A stretch of 64,000 nt of DNA from Prevotella intermedia ATCC 25611 = DSM 20706 (GCF_001953955.1 NZ_CP019300.1:1674001-1738000); one strand, 5' to 3'; positions 1 to 8,711 are shown, numbered from the stretch's first letter. Program-made: numbers and translations. The notes: generated by a model not told the origin, from the sequence alone.

Positions 1-532
1 CGATGGCTACTATAACACCATACACGATAAAATCATAGCGTACCCCAAAGGACAGCAATTCCGATGGACGATGCTCAATCTTGGGCGTGTTCACATTACG
101 GGAGTAGACGTTATGGGGTCGATAGCGTTACAACCGCTTAGCGATTTCTTGATTACGGCACGCTTGCAATACACTTACCAAGACGCACGCGACGTTACCG
201 ACGCTTCCGACACGTTCTTCAAGCACCAAATTCCGTATATTCCGTACAACAGCGGCTCTGCTATCGTGAACCTTGCTTACCGCAATTGGACGCTCAACTA
301 CAGCTTTATCTATTCGGGTAAACGCTATAACCAGCAAGAAAACATACCGAACAACTATATGCAACCATGGTACACGAGCGACGTAAGTCTGCAATACGAC
401 TTCAAAATCTTCGGTACAAAGTGCAGGACGATGTTGGAAATAAACAATATTCTTGACCAAAAGTACGACGTTATCCTCAATTATCCAATGCCAGGCATCA
501 ACGGCGTAGTTGGATTACAAGTAGAACTATAA
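1..532 (+). CDS. TonB-dependent outer-membrane receptor, C-terminal part (BtuB-like)
   Basis: The reading frame is open from the left edge (codons begin at base 2) to a stop at 532, so only the last ~176 residues of a longer protein are present. They show the alternating aromatic and polar beta-strands of a TonB-dependent receptor barrel and end in strand-type residues (GVVGLQVEL), with the YDV..NYPMPG motif common near the end of Bacteroidetes receptors. Such receptors import ligands across the outer membrane using TonB energy. The next gene, 15 bp downstream, is a BtuG-like surface lipoprotein, so a corrinoid (vitamin B12) receptor BtuB is the best guess. That is inference from context: the plug domain and any B12 riboswitch would lie outside the window. 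A different ligand such as haem is possible. Confidence 0.85.
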   Translation, partial: DGYYNTIHDKIIAYPKGQQFRWTMLNLGRVHITGVDVMGSIALQPLSDFLITARLQYTYQDARDVTDASDTFFKHQIPYIPYNSGSAIVNLAYRNWTLNYSFIYSGKRYNQQENIPNNYMQPWYTSDVSLQYDFKIFGTKCRTMLEINNILDQKYDVILNYPMPGINGVVGLQVEL

Positions 533-547
533 CAAAACGAACAGACT

Positions 548-1666
548 ATGATGAAGCTAAAACATATTATTTACGGTTTACTGGTGGTTCTTTTAGTAGC
601 TTCTTGCCGCGAAGACGATACCATTATTTACCCTTCCGAGCATAACATCGGCGAAGTAACGCACACGAAATATGCAGGTCTTTACATCTTGAACGAGGGC
701 AATATGGGTTCCAACAAGGCAACATTAGACTTCTTGGACTTAGATTCAGGAAAGTATTATCGCAATATTTACCCTTCGCGCAACCCCAATCAAATCAAGG
801 AACTGGGCGATGTGGGCAACGATGTTCAGATTTACGGAAACAGTTTGTGGATTGTTATCAACCAATCGAACAAGGTTGAAGTTGCCAATGCCCACACTGC
901 GGTAAGCAGGGGGCACGTAGACATTCCCAACTGTCGCTATTTGGCATTTCAAGGAAAGTATGCCTACGTCAGCTCATATGTAGGAAAGATAAGCGAAAAG
1001 AGCGTTTTGGGTGCCGTTTATAAAGTAGACACCGCCACATTGAAGGTTGTAGACAAGTGCACGGTGGGTTATCAGCCCGAAGAACTTGTAGTGCAAGATG
1101 GCAAAATATACGTTGCCAACAGCGGAGGCTACAACGGAATGTCGTCGTTGGGCTACGACCGCACCGTGAGCGTGATTGATTTAAACACCTTCAAGGTTAC
1201 GAAAACCATTGATGTAGGCGTCAATCTGTTCCGACTTCGCAGCGATAAATACGGTAAATTGTGGGTTTCGTCGCGTGGCGACTACGACCAAACACCTTCA
1301 AACCTCTATGTTATGGACAACGACAAGGTGGAAGATGTGCTGAATATAAAGATAGACGGCTTCGATATGATAGGCGATTCGCTTGTTTCTTATACCAACC
1401 AGCAGGGCAAACCCATATTCAAGGTGGTAGATATACGCACCCACAAGGTAGTGAACAGCAACTTCCTGAAGGTACCAGAGAAGACTCCGATAAAGATTGC
1501 CTACGGTTTGATAATCCACCCCATTACCGGCGACATCTATGTAATGGACGCAACCAACTATGTTTCAAGCGGAAAACTATTCTGTTTCGATAAATATGGA
1601 AATTACAAATGGCACACGCTCACGGGCGATATACCGGGGCACGGGTGCTTTTTATTAAGAAACTAA
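548..1666 (+). CDS. BtuG-like surface beta-propeller lipoprotein (YncE/DUF5074 type)
   Basis: This is a 372-residue lipoprotein. Residues 1-20 form a signal peptide ending in a lipobox (LLVASC, Cys at about 20). The rest shows seven-bladed propeller character, with repeated blades such as YVANSGG and DRTVSVIDLNTFKVTKTIDVG, typical of YncE/YVTN proteins. In Bacteroides, BtuG is a surface lipoprotein of this build that binds cobalamin very tightly and passes it to BtuB. The pairing here with an upstream TonB receptor (15 bp gap) is the same arrangement. The opening LYILNEGNMGSNKATLDF is typical of the Bacteroidetes subfamily. Family assignment is firm; cobalamin as ligand is inferred from the pairing. 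Start chosen at the first ATG of a double Met. Confidence 0.8.
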   Translation: MMKLKHIIYGLLVVLLVASCREDDTIIYPSEHNIGEVTHTKYAGLYILNEGNMGSNKATLDFLDLDSGKYYRNIYPSRNPNQIKELGDVGNDVQIYGNSLWIVINQSNKVEVANAHTAVSRGHVDIPNCRYLAFQGKYAYVSSYVGKISEKSVLGAVYKVDTATLKVVDKCTVGYQPEELVVQDGKIYVANSGGYNGMSSLGYDRTVSVIDLNTFKVTKTIDVGVNLFRLRSDKYGKLWVSSRGDYDQTPSNLYVMDNDKVEDVLNIKIDGFDMIGDSLVSYTNQQGKPIFKVVDIRTHKVVNSNFLKVPEKTPIKIAYGLIIHPITGDIYVMDATNYVSSGKLFCFDKYGNYKWHTLTGDIPGHGCFLLRN

Positions 1667-1680
1667 AAAGTATATACACA

Positions 1681-2694
1681 ATGAGAAGATTTTATTTATC
1701 AATGGCATTCGTGTCATTATCGGCACTTGGATTTGCTCAGAACTCGCCTTACATAAAGGCAGTAGACGAGTATGTGCCCGCACCAGGACAATTTGTAAAC
1801 GAGTTGCCTAAACTTAGTGAGAACGATACGCCCGAAACGGCAGCACAAGCCTGCACAAAAGAACTTGCAGGCGAAAAGCAAAAAGGTGTTGTTACGTTAG
1901 GTGCTTACGGTGGTTACATCACCTTTCACTTCGACCACCCTGTGATAAACGTTGAGGGTGCGCCCGATTTCGTTGTCTACGGCAATGCTTTTGACGGTAG
2001 TTCAGAGCCAGGAATAGTAATGGTAATGAAGGACGAAAACGGCAACGGAAAGCCCGACGACACGTGGTACGAACTGTCGGGAAGTGCCGATGTAGACAGT
2101 GTAGGCAAGGTGATATACAATTACGAAATCACCTATACGCCAAACCCGATGCAGCCAATACCTTGGACCGACAACCAAGGCCATAGCGGAGCAGTTCAGA
2201 GAGTGGGCGGCGACTATGGTCATTTCCAAGAATATTACCCACTTTGGATAAACAAACCGCTCACATTTAAAGGCACGTTGCTGCCCAAAAACAGTTATTT
2301 CAACAGTCAAGGTTGGTGGGTACAGAATGCTTTGCGCTATGGCTATGTAGACAATCTGCCTAACGATAAGACCGAAGGCTTTAACATAGAGAATGCAGTA
2401 GATGCCAACAGAAAGCCTGTTAAGTTAGACCAGATAGAATTCGTGCGTGTATATTGTGCCGTAAACGACCAATGCCCTAAGCCAAACTGGGTGGGAGAAC
2501 TTTCTACTGAAGTAAAAGGTGCGGAAGACTTGCACCCTACTGCTGACAAGATAGATGCACCACTCAATTCAAACGAGGAAACAACCGTAATGGCTATTTA
2601 CACCATTGAAGGCAAGCAAATAAAGGAATTGCAACGCGGACTGAACATCGTGAAGTTGGCAAACGGCAAAGTAAGAAAGGTTTTAGTGAAGTAA
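1681..2694 (+). CDS. Secreted cell-surface protein with T9SS-type C-terminal tail
   Basis: This 337-residue protein starts with a cleavable signal peptide (MRRFYLSMAFVSLSALGFAQ). I chose the ATG at 1681 because the upstream in-frame ATG at 1609 lies inside the previous gene and would bury the signal peptide. The body (residues 25-290) is a beta-rich domain with Asp/Asn-rich loops (DENGNGKPDDTWYEL) that resemble calcium-binding turns. The C-terminus (MAIYTIEGKQIKELQRGLN then VRKVLVK) is the short tail typical of proteins exported by the type IX secretion system. It is third in the operon after the TonB receptor and the BtuG-like lipoprotein (14 bp gap) and is followed by a terminator, so it probably helps capture the same ligand. 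I know no biochemical function for the family. Confidence 0.75.
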   Translation: MRRFYLSMAFVSLSALGFAQNSPYIKAVDEYVPAPGQFVNELPKLSENDTPETAAQACTKELAGEKQKGVVTLGAYGGYITFHFDHPVINVEGAPDFVVYGNAFDGSSEPGIVMVMKDENGNGKPDDTWYELSGSADVDSVGKVIYNYEITYTPNPMQPIPWTDNQGHSGAVQRVGGDYGHFQEYYPLWINKPLTFKGTLLPKNSYFNSQGWWVQNALRYGYVDNLPNDKTEGFNIENAVDANRKPVKLDQIEFVRVYCAVNDQCPKPNWVGELSTEVKGAEDLHPTADKIDAPLNSNEETTVMAIYTIEGKQIKELQRGLNIVKLANGKVRKVLVK

Positions 2695-2719
2695 AACAAG
2701 CATAAAACAACTTATACAA

Positions 2720-2757
2720 TGAAGAGGAAACGGCAGCTTGCCTTTCCTCTTTTTTTG
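2720..2757 (+). terminator. Rho-independent terminator after the BtuB/BtuG-like operon
   Basis: AAGAGGAAA at 2722 pairs with TTTCCTCTT at 2743, with a small inner stem (GGCA/TGCC), followed by a run of T. It ends the operon of the three upstream plus-strand genes. Confidence 0.85.
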
Positions 2758-2854
2758 TTTCTGCTTTCGTGCAAATGCGAGAATTTTCGATACCCTAAAT
2801 GGTATTGATTTCCTTTCCTACTCGTACAAGAAACTGAGAAAACAGATTCAATTT

Positions 2855-3040
2855 TGTAAAGATAATTACCTTAAAAAATGATAACTGCGCTTTGACGTTG
2901 CGAAAGCGTAGGTTTTGCAATGCAAAACAGCCGCTTTTACCGTGCAAAACCTACGCTTTTAGAACGCAAAACAATAGGTTTTGTAATGCGCTGACAATAA
3001 ATCAGTTACACAAGAGATATGCTTGTGAAAAATCTTTACA
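2855..3040 (+). repeat. 186-bp dispersed element, copy 1 (type I), with four 22-bp units
   Basis: The ends are inverted (TGTAAAGAT at 2855, ATCTTTACA to 3040). The core is four consecutive 22-bp units starting at 2900, 2922, 2944 and 2966, each of the form GCAAAAC...GCTTTT. Unit 1 (GCGTAGGTTTTGC) can pair perfectly with unit 3 (GCAAAACCTACGC). The same 186-bp length recurs at 8449, 16262, 46985 (inverted) and 52523. It lies between the terminator at 2720 and the tRNA terminator, in a convergent gap. The weak ORF crossing it is not a gene. Confidence 0.9.
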
Positions 3041-3098
3041 GTTATTCTAATGAAGTTCAGTTATGTTTCGTATGCAACAAAAGCCAAATTGGGTATAA

Positions 3099-3134
3099 AC
3101 AAAAAGGAGGATTTCGTTACCGAAATCCTCCTTG
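3099..3134 (-). terminator. Terminator of tRNA-Lys
   Basis: On the minus strand, just after the tRNA, AAGGAGGATTTCG pairs with CGAAATCCTCCTT (13 bp, 4-nt loop), followed by TTTTTG. It is a textbook intrinsic terminator. Confidence 0.9.
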
Positions 3135-3207
3135 TGATTCGCATGGGGCTCGAACCCATGACCCCAACATTAAAAGTGTTGTGCTCTACCAACTGAGCTA
3201 GCGAATC
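3135..3207 (-). tRNA. tRNA-Lys (anticodon TTT)
   Basis: Read on the minus strand the gene has acceptor stem GATTCGC/GCGAATC, D-loop sequence AGCTCAGTTGGTAGAGC, anticodon arm CAACA-CTTTTAA-TGTTG with anticodon TTT, and T-arm GGGTTCGAGCCC. The discriminator base is A and CCA is not encoded. It is transcribed alone, with its own promoter 30 bp upstream and terminator directly downstream. Confidence 0.97.
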
Positions 3208-3236
3208 TTACCAAACTTTCTTTTCAAAAGCGAGTG

Positions 3237-3268
3237 CAAAGGTACTGTTTTTTTTCGACACAGCCAAA
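3237..3268 (-). promoter_or_regulatory. Promoter of tRNA-Lys
   Basis: On the minus strand, TTTG (3268-3265), a 20-bp spacer and TACCTTTG (3244-3237) match the Bacteroidetes primary-sigma consensus TTTG-N19-21-TAnnTTTG exactly. The tRNA 5' end lies 30 bp downstream. Confidence 0.85.
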
Positions 3269-3375
3269 TTATTCGCAAAATTTTTATTCATTTTTATAAG
3301 TTTGCCACTTTGCAGAACGGCTGCTACTTGCAAACAAACAAGTATCAAGGCTATGTGAAACACTGCAATACAGCT

Positions 3376-4482
3376 TTATCCTTGCGAACTCTCGGCACTC
3401 GTTTCTGTTTCCACCTCTTCCTCTTTTGTTACGTAGCGTTTCCAGTAAGCAATGATGAGGGTTGTTAATGGCAAGGCAATTATCAAGCCTATGAAACCTA
3501 ACAGTGCTCCCCACACAGAAAGCGAAAGCAGCAAGATTGCTGGGTTGAGGTTCATAGCCTTTCCCATTATCTTTGGCGTTACTACCAAGTCGCAAAGCAC
3601 TTGGATAATAGCAAAAACAAGCGTTGCAGTTCCAAACACCACCCAGAAGTTCTGCCCCGTATCGGCAGCCTTGAGCAGCGACAGGAATGCCATCGGAATA
3701 AATGCCAATGCGTGCATATAGGGGATTAAAGTCAGCACACCAATCAATATGCCCATACCAATAGCAATTGGAAAGTCGATAATGGTAAACCCGATGCAGA
3801 ACAAAATGCCCATAGTGAGTGCCACCAAGCCTTGTCCACGAATGTAATTATTCAGTTCTGCTGCTACATCTTGCATCAAGTCTGTCCAGAAAGGGCGATG
3901 CTTCTGTGGGAAAATCCTAATGAAGTTCTTAACCAGAAACTCGTAGTCGAGCAATATAAAGAATAAATATAATAAGGTGATGAACGATGCTATGATGCTT
4001 ATAACCACGCTTGCCGTCTGCCCCAAGAACGAGAAGAACTTGGGTATGGAGTTCTTTACAGTTTCTGTAAACTCGGTACTGTTGAGGTAACGGTGTATCT
4101 GTGGCTGATACTCTTGTATCCATTCACGAACCATATTCGTAATGCTGTTGCCACTTGTAGTACGCTGCACATATTTGTTTGCCACAACACTGAGTTTCTC
4201 TGCTTGGTCTATCATTGGCGGAACAATGGTGTAGACAACGCCAGTAATAACCGCTACCACCAGCAACATTGTGATAATGACGGCTATTGCTCGTATCTTG
4301 ACTTTCAGTTTGTACTGCACGAACTTCACGACAGGGTCGAGCAGGTAGGCAAGAAACCATGCTACGAAGAATGGCAACAATACGTGGCTAAGATAATTTA
4401 CAACATAAAGCACGGCAAATACCAAAACCGCTACCAAGAACCAGCGTATGAATTTGTCGAAAGTAATCTTCTCATCAAACAT
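3376..4482 (-). CDS. AI-2E family transporter (PerM/YhhT type membrane protein)
   Basis: This is a 368-residue integral membrane protein with about seven to eight hydrophobic segments. The order is typical of the AI-2E/PerM family: paired N-terminal helices (residues 12-75), a periplasmic stretch (about 85-140), then a C-terminal bundle with the GLVALTMGILF and LTLIPYMHALAFIP regions. Family members export various small molecules or ions; the AI-2 link applies only to some, so the substrate is unknown. The C-terminus is short and acidic (EEEVETETSAES). It follows tdk by 36 bp on the same strand and is probably co-transcribed with it. No fault is seen in the frame. Confidence 0.85.
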   Translation of the reverse strand: MFDEKITFDKFIRWFLVAVLVFAVLYVVNYLSHVLLPFFVAWFLAYLLDPVVKFVQYKLKVKIRAIAVIITMLLVVAVITGVVYTIVPPMIDQAEKLSVVANKYVQRTTSGNSITNMVREWIQEYQPQIHRYLNSTEFTETVKNSIPKFFSFLGQTASVVISIIASFITLLYLFFILLDYEFLVKNFIRIFPQKHRPFWTDLMQDVAAELNNYIRGQGLVALTMGILFCIGFTIIDFPIAIGMGILIGVLTLIPYMHALAFIPMAFLSLLKAADTGQNFWVVFGTATLVFAIIQVLCDLVVTPKIMGKAMNLNPAILLLSLSVWGALLGFIGLIIALPLTTLIIAYWKRYVTKEEEVETETSAESSQG

Positions 4483-4518
4483 ATTTTCTTCCTTATTAAG
4501 TTATCTGAATAAATCTTC

Positions 4519-5127
4519 TCAAGGGTTGGACTGCTTCCGCTGCGTCTCCTCTGCCAATGCTTTTTGGTAGCATTCCCTGCACAAGGGCTCGTATTCCATC
4601 TGTTCGCCGAGCATTACACGGTGGTCGTTGTCTACCAAGCGATGGCTCGCATAGGCGAGTGCACCGCACTTCACGCAGATGGCATGCACCTTTGTAACTT
4701 GGTCGGCAATGGCACAAAGGGAAGGAATAGGGCCAAACGGCACACCTTTAAAGTCCATATCAAGTCCTGCTACGATTACTCTGACGCCATTGTTTGCCAA
4801 TTGGTTGCAAATATCAACAAGTCCTTCGTCCAAGAATTGCGCCTCATCGATGCCGACAACTTCTATATCGGAAGCCAGCAGCAATATGTTTCCCGATGAA
4901 TTAATAGGCGTAGAACGAATGGCGTTTTGGTCGTGGCTCACTACATCTTCTTCCGAATAGCGCACGTCGATGGCAGGTTTGAATATCTCAACCTTCTGTT
5001 TTGCAAATTTAGCACGCTTCATTCTGCGGATTAGCTCTTCGGTTTTGCCAGAGAACATACTACCGCAAATAACTTCAATACGTCCCTGGCGGCGTCTTTC
5101 GCCATTTAAATTGTCTATTGCTACCAT
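4519..5127 (-). CDS. tdk: Thymidine kinase
   Basis: This 202-residue protein is a type II thymidine kinase, which phosphorylates thymidine (and deoxyuridine) to the monophosphate with ATP for pyrimidine salvage. Seen in the sequence: P-loop [11 protein letters not shown] (residues ~22-32), DE box IDEAQF (~94-99), lasso-loop residues around FGPIPSL, and the four-cysteine structural zinc site (CVKCG near 153 and CREC near 188). Length fits the family. The promoter box TATATTTG lies 9 bp above the ATG, so it is separate from manA upstream. The AI-2E family permease follows. Confidence 0.95.
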   Translation of the reverse strand: MVAIDNLNGERRRQGRIEVICGSMFSGKTEELIRRMKRAKFAKQKVEIFKPAIDVRYSEEDVVSHDQNAIRSTPINSSGNILLLASDIEVVGIDEAQFLDEGLVDICNQLANNGVRVIVAGLDMDFKGVPFGPIPSLCAIADQVTKVHAICVKCGALAYASHRLVDNDHRVMLGEQMEYEPLCRECYQKALAEETQRKQSNP

Positions 5128-5135
5128 AATTGTTG

Positions 5136-5143
5136 CAAATATA
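5136..5143 (-). promoter_or_regulatory. -7 box upstream of tdk
   Basis: TATATTTG on the minus strand matches TAnnTTTG. It sits just above the tdk start, in the 60-bp gap after manA. No clear TTTG is seen at -33, so this is a weaker call. Confidence 0.5.
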
Positions 5144-5187
5144 GATAAATTATCCGATAAATCGATATTCGTGTTTCTGAAAGGTTG

Positions 5188-6147
5188 TTAAACGAAAGTT
5201 TCCAAGAATTTTACCGTTCCCGATACGTTCAATGTCTGTGTTGTAGCTGGCAAAAGCACGGTTTCGCCTGCTCGCAGTTGCGTTTCGGCATCGCCAGTGC
5301 TAAGCGTACACTCACCAGACAACGCTATCAGCACGACAAACGAGTCGAGTTCGCTGTAATCGAGCAACATTGGCTCGTCGAGGTCGTAAACCGATGTCGC
5401 GAAATGTGCACACTGTGCCAACTCCACGCCTTCGTTCTTGCGGGCTTCGTACTTTGTCCGATAATCGTTCTCAACGCTATAATCAATACATTCCGCTGCT
5501 GCTTCGGTATGCAATTGCCGATAATTTCCGTCTTTATCTTTGCGTTTAAAATCGTAAATACGATAGGTTATGTCGCTCGTTTCTTGTATTTCAGCCAAAA
5601 AAGTGCCCGCTCCTATAGAGTGAATGCGCCCTGCAGGCAGATAAAAGACATCGCCCTCGCCCACTCTATATTCGCACAGTACGTCGGTAATGGTGTCGTT
5701 TTCCACCATCGCCTTGTATTCTTCGGGCGTAATAGTACGTTTTAGTCCACTCAATAAGGTTGCATCAGGCGCACTTTCCATAATATACCACATCTCCGTC
5801 TTACCACGCTTCAGCCCTTTTGCCTTTGCTTGTTCGTCGTTGGGGTGTACTTGTATGGACAGTTGCTTGCTGGCATCTATGAACTTTATGAGCAGCGGAA
5901 ACTCGTTGCCGAAACGCTCATAGTTCTCTTTTCCCACAAGGTCGCCCTTCAACAAAGCCACCAAGTCGTTGAGTTTCATACCTTCGTATTGTCCATTGGC
6001 AACAATGCTCTCGTTGTCTTTCACGCCAGAAACCTCCCAACTCTCGCCTACTTGTTCCATATCGGCGTCGAGTTGCTTGAAAGGTATTATCTTATTACCG
6101 CCCCACAAGACTTGTTTCAATATAGGGCGAAACTTTATTATTTCCAT
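5188..6147 (-). CDS. manA: Mannose-6-phosphate isomerase, class I
   Basis: This 319-residue protein is a short cupin-type phosphomannose isomerase, interconverting fructose-6-phosphate and mannose-6-phosphate. It therefore feeds GDP-mannose and glycan synthesis or mannose use. Zinc-site residues are visible: IQVHPND (about residue 99) and KTEMWYI (about 115), followed by YLPAGRIHSIGAGT (~169-182), which holds the late histidine ligand. Length matches the Bacillus-type short form rather than the ~390-residue enterobacterial one. A TATCTTTG box on the minus strand at 6184-6191 lies above the start. It is followed by tdk, which appears to have its own promoter. Confidence 0.93.
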   Translation of the reverse strand: MEIIKFRPILKQVLWGGNKIIPFKQLDADMEQVGESWEVSGVKDNESIVANGQYEGMKLNDLVALLKGDLVGKENYERFGNEFPLLIKFIDASKQLSIQVHPNDEQAKAKGLKRGKTEMWYIMESAPDATLLSGLKRTITPEEYKAMVENDTITDVLCEYRVGEGDVFYLPAGRIHSIGAGTFLAEIQETSDITYRIYDFKRKDKDGNYRQLHTEAAAECIDYSVENDYRTKYEARKNEGVELAQCAHFATSVYDLDEPMLLDYSELDSFVVLIALSGECTLSTGDAETQLRAGETVLLPATTQTLNVSGTVKFLETFV

Positions 6148-6183
6148 TCTTTAATAGGTTATTCTTCGTTTATCAGTAAGGTG

Positions 6184-6191
6184 CAAAGATA
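6184..6191 (-). promoter_or_regulatory. -7 box upstream of manA
   Basis: TATCTTTG on the minus strand lies 36 bp above the manA ATG and matches TAnnTTTG. No convincing -33 box is seen. It is divergent from the deaD promoter at 6254. Confidence 0.55.
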
Positions 6192-6253
6192 CAACTTTTG
6201 CACAAAAAAATCATAATAAACGAGTAGAAACATTGTATATCAAATATTTTCAG

Positions 6254-6459
6254 TACCTTTGCACCGTTCAAACAGAGTGTTGTCTATTATGGCTGGCTGA
6301 CAACCGATTGGGTGAACGAGTAATAATAGACAAAAGTTTGAGTGGGTTATAGCATTTAAAGTTTCTGACATTTAGGTTGAAACACATCGCTACGGTGTGT
6401 TTAGATGGCATTGTCTTTAATTGTATGGTCTGTTCAGACTTTCATAAAAAAGAAACAGT
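6254..6459 (+). promoter_or_regulatory. Promoter and ~190-nt structured leader of the DEAD-box helicase gene
   Basis: TACCTTTG (6254-6261) is a good -7 box; start should be near 6268. The leader up to the start codon at 6460 has no ORF. It can fold into a stem TGTCTATTAT/ATAATAGACA (6281-6290 with 6323-6332), a hairpin AACACATCG-cta-CGGTGTGTT (6381-6401) and a short stem GTCTG-tt-CAGAC (6428-6439). Long structured leaders are common on cold-induced helicase genes, so temperature or self-regulation is a reasonable inference. Confidence 0.6.
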
Positions 6460-8361
6460 TTGAAAACATTTGAAGAATTAGGCGTTAGCGAAGAGATTCG
6501 CCGCGCTATTGAAGAGCTCGGTTTTGAACAACCGATGCCAGTTCAGGAAGCAGTTATCCCTTATTTGTTGGGCAATGGTAACGACGTAATAGCACTCGCA
6601 CAGACGGGTACAGGTAAGACCGCAGCATACGGAATACCAGTCTTGCAGAAAGTAGACCCAACGCAGAAAGAAACCCAGGCACTTATTCTCAGTCCGACAC
6701 GCGAACTCTGTCTGCAGATTGCCGACGACCTTTCCGATTTCTCTAAATACATCGACGGACTTCACGTTGCAGCAGTTTACGGTGGTGCATCTATCGAAAT
6801 GCAAAGTCGCCAACTTCGTAAGGGAGCGCAAATCATCGTGGCTACCCCCGGTCGTCTTATCGACTTGATGAAGCGAGGCGTAGCTAAGCTCGACACTGTG
6901 AACAACGTTGTGCTCGACGAAGCTGACGAAATGCTGAATATGGGCTTCTCTGAAAGCATCAATGCCATATTCGAGGGCGTTCCGTCAGACCGCAACACGC
7001 TGTTGTTCTCTGCTACAATGAGCCGTGAAATAGAGAAGATTGCCAAAAGCTATCTACACGATTACAAGGAAATAGTAGTGGGTAGCCGCAACGAAGGAGC
7101 CGAAAAGGTGAACCATATATATTATATGGTACACGCAAAGGACAAGTATTTGGCACTGAAACGCATCGTAGACTACTACCCAAGCATATTTGCGATTATC
7201 TTCTGTCGCACGAAGGTGGAGACACAAGAGATTGCCGACAAGCTGATTCGCGACGGATACAATGCAGAAGCCTTGCACGGCGACCTCAGTCAGCAGCAGC
7301 GCGACCTGACAATGCAGAAGTTCCGCCAGCACAATGTGCAATTCCTCGTGGCTACCGACGTTGCCGCTCGTGGATTGGACGTAGACGATTTGACCCACGT
7401 CATCAACTACGGATTGCCCGACGATATTGAAAGCTACACCCACCGAAGCGGTCGTACAGGTCGTGCAGGCAAGAAGGGCACGTCTATTTCGATTATCCAC
7501 ACACGCGAACGCTACAAGGTAAAGGCTATCGAGAAAATCATTCAGAAGGAGTTTGTAGACGGTACGCTGCCTGCAGCAAAGGATATTTGCAGCAAACAAC
7601 TCTACAAAGTGATGGACCAAATTCTGAAAGTAGACGTGAACGAAGAGGAGATTGAGCCGTTCCTAAAGGACATTTACCGCCATTTCGAGTATATCGACAA
7701 GGAAGATATTATAAAGAAAATCATCAGTATGACTTTCAATCGCTTCTTGGAATACTACGCCAATGCTCCCGAAATAGAAAAACCATCGGGCAAGCGCAGC
7801 GACCGAGAAGGCGAACGCGGCAGCCGCAGCAGTCGTGGCGAGCGCACCCGAAAAGCCCCACGCACCCCTGAAGCAGGCTACAAGCGTTTGTTCATCAACC
7901 TTGGAAAAGACGATGGGTTCTACCCTGGTGAGGTAATGCAGTTCATAAACAAGAACGTACACGGTCGTCAAGAAGTGGGACACATCGATTTGCTCGGCAA
8001 ATTCTCTTACATAGAAGTTCCCGAAAAAGATGCCAACAAGGTGATGAAAGCCCTTAATGGAACCACCTACAAAAAGCGTGAAGTGCGTTGCAACGATGCC
8101 GAAGAAGGCGGACACGGCCGTGGTAGTCGCAGCAATGGCGAACGTCGAGGCAAGCGAAACGATGACGAAACCAACAACCGCCGTTCTAACAGCAACCGTA
8201 AGGAACGCAGCAGCAAGCCGAAGCGCAACGCTCGTCCACAGCAAGAAACACCTACAACAGGCGATTGGCGACAATTCTTCCAGCACGATACCAAGTTAAA
8301 AGGCGAGATTCCAGATTTCTCGGAAGAAGGTTGGGCAAGAAGAAAACCAAAGAAGAAGTAA
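6460..8361 (+). CDS. deaD: DEAD-box ATP-dependent RNA helicase with DbpA-type RNA-binding domain
   Basis: This 633-residue helicase unwinds RNA for ribosome assembly, mRNA turnover and cold adaptation. Motifs in order: Q motif (QPMPVQE, ~27-33), Walker A AQTGTGKT (~48-55), PTREL, TPGR, DEAD (~150-153), SAT (~182), HGDLSQQQRD, ARGLDV, and HRSGRTGRAG (~322-331). A DbpA-like RNA-binding domain (RLFINLGKDDGFYPGE onward, ~476-550) and a basic Arg/Ser/Asn-rich tail follow. The start is TTG at 6460, giving the family-typical opening MKTFEELGV; no ATG in frame gives the N-terminus. The gene stands alone with its own promoter, long leader and terminator. CshA would be an equivalent name. Confidence 0.95.
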   Translation: MKTFEELGVSEEIRRAIEELGFEQPMPVQEAVIPYLLGNGNDVIALAQTGTGKTAAYGIPVLQKVDPTQKETQALILSPTRELCLQIADDLSDFSKYIDGLHVAAVYGGASIEMQSRQLRKGAQIIVATPGRLIDLMKRGVAKLDTVNNVVLDEADEMLNMGFSESINAIFEGVPSDRNTLLFSATMSREIEKIAKSYLHDYKEIVVGSRNEGAEKVNHIYYMVHAKDKYLALKRIVDYYPSIFAIIFCRTKVETQEIADKLIRDGYNAEALHGDLSQQQRDLTMQKFRQHNVQFLVATDVAARGLDVDDLTHVINYGLPDDIESYTHRSGRTGRAGKKGTSISIIHTRERYKVKAIEKIIQKEFVDGTLPAAKDICSKQLYKVMDQILKVDVNEEEIEPFLKDIYRHFEYIDKEDIIKKIISMTFNRFLEYYANAPEIEKPSGKRSDREGERGSRSSRGERTRKAPRTPEAGYKRLFINLGKDDGFYPGEVMQFINKNVHGRQEVGHIDLLGKFSYIEVPEKDANKVMKALNGTTYKKREVRCNDAEEGGHGRGSRSNGERRGKRNDDETNNRRSNSNRKERSSKPKRNARPQQETPTTGDWRQFFQHDTKLKGEIPDFSEEGWARRKPKKK

Positions 8362-8380
8362 CTTTACTCCACAATAACAC

Positions 8381-8416
8381 AAAAGACACCCCATTTGCTT
8401 GAGGTGTCTTTTTTTT
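8381..8416 (+). terminator. Terminator of the helicase gene
   Basis: AAAAGACACC (8381) pairs with GGTGTCTTTT (8403), followed by TTTTTT. It lies 20 bp after the stop codon. Confidence 0.85.
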
Positions 8417-8448
8417 ATCTAAATCGTAAGGGTTCTTCGGTCTAACTT

Positions 8449-8634
8449 TGTAAAAATAATTCTCTTAAAAAGTGATAACTGCGCTTTGACGTTGCGAAAG
8501 CGGCTCTTTTGCGATGCAAAACCTACGCTTTTACCGTGCAAAACAGCCGCTTTTGGAGCGCAAAACAATAGGTTTTGTAATACGTTGATGTATAATGAGT
8601 TACACAATAGTCATACTTGCGAAAAATATTTACA
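8449..8634 (+). repeat. 186-bp dispersed element, copy 2 (type II)
   Basis: It has the same length and ends (TGTAAAAAT ... ATATTTACA) as copy 1. The four 22-bp units are present but the modules are exchanged. Unit 1 carries GCGGCTCTTTTGC, unit 2 the CCTACGC module, and unit 3 the CAGCCGC module, so unit 1 again pairs with unit 3. It sits between two convergent genes. Confidence 0.9.
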
Positions 8635-8669
8635 TCGTTTTCGTTCATAAAGGTGGTATATTTACCAAC

Positions 8670-8711
8670 AAAGAGTGCTACTTCCACAATGTGAAAGCAG
8701 CACTCTCTTTT
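8670..8711. terminator. Bidirectional hairpin between convergent genes
   Basis: AAAGAGTGCT (8670) pairs with AGCACTCTCTTTT (8699). A T-run follows on the plus strand and a weaker one on the minus strand. It could end the large minus-strand gene whose stop is at 8780. Confidence 0.55.

Noticed and set aside
1..548. B12 riboswitch for the BtuB/BtuG-like operon
   Set aside because: No riboswitch-like conserved sequence is seen; if present it would lie upstream of the truncated receptor gene, outside the window.
2900..2987. CRISPR-like array reading of the 22-bp repeats
   Set aside because: CRISPR arrays have near-identical repeats and unique spacers of about 30 bp. Here whole 22-bp units are degenerate palindromes with no spacers, and no cas gene is in the window.
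3019..3201. 60-codon ORF across the 186-bp element end and the tRNA
   Set aside because: It runs through the tRNA-Lys gene on the opposite strand and the repeat, so it is not a protein gene.
7054..8286. Long minus-strand ORFs across the helicase gene
   Set aside because: They are shadows of the helicase coding frame; no promoter or conserved motif is present, and the plus-strand protein has all DEAD-box motifs.
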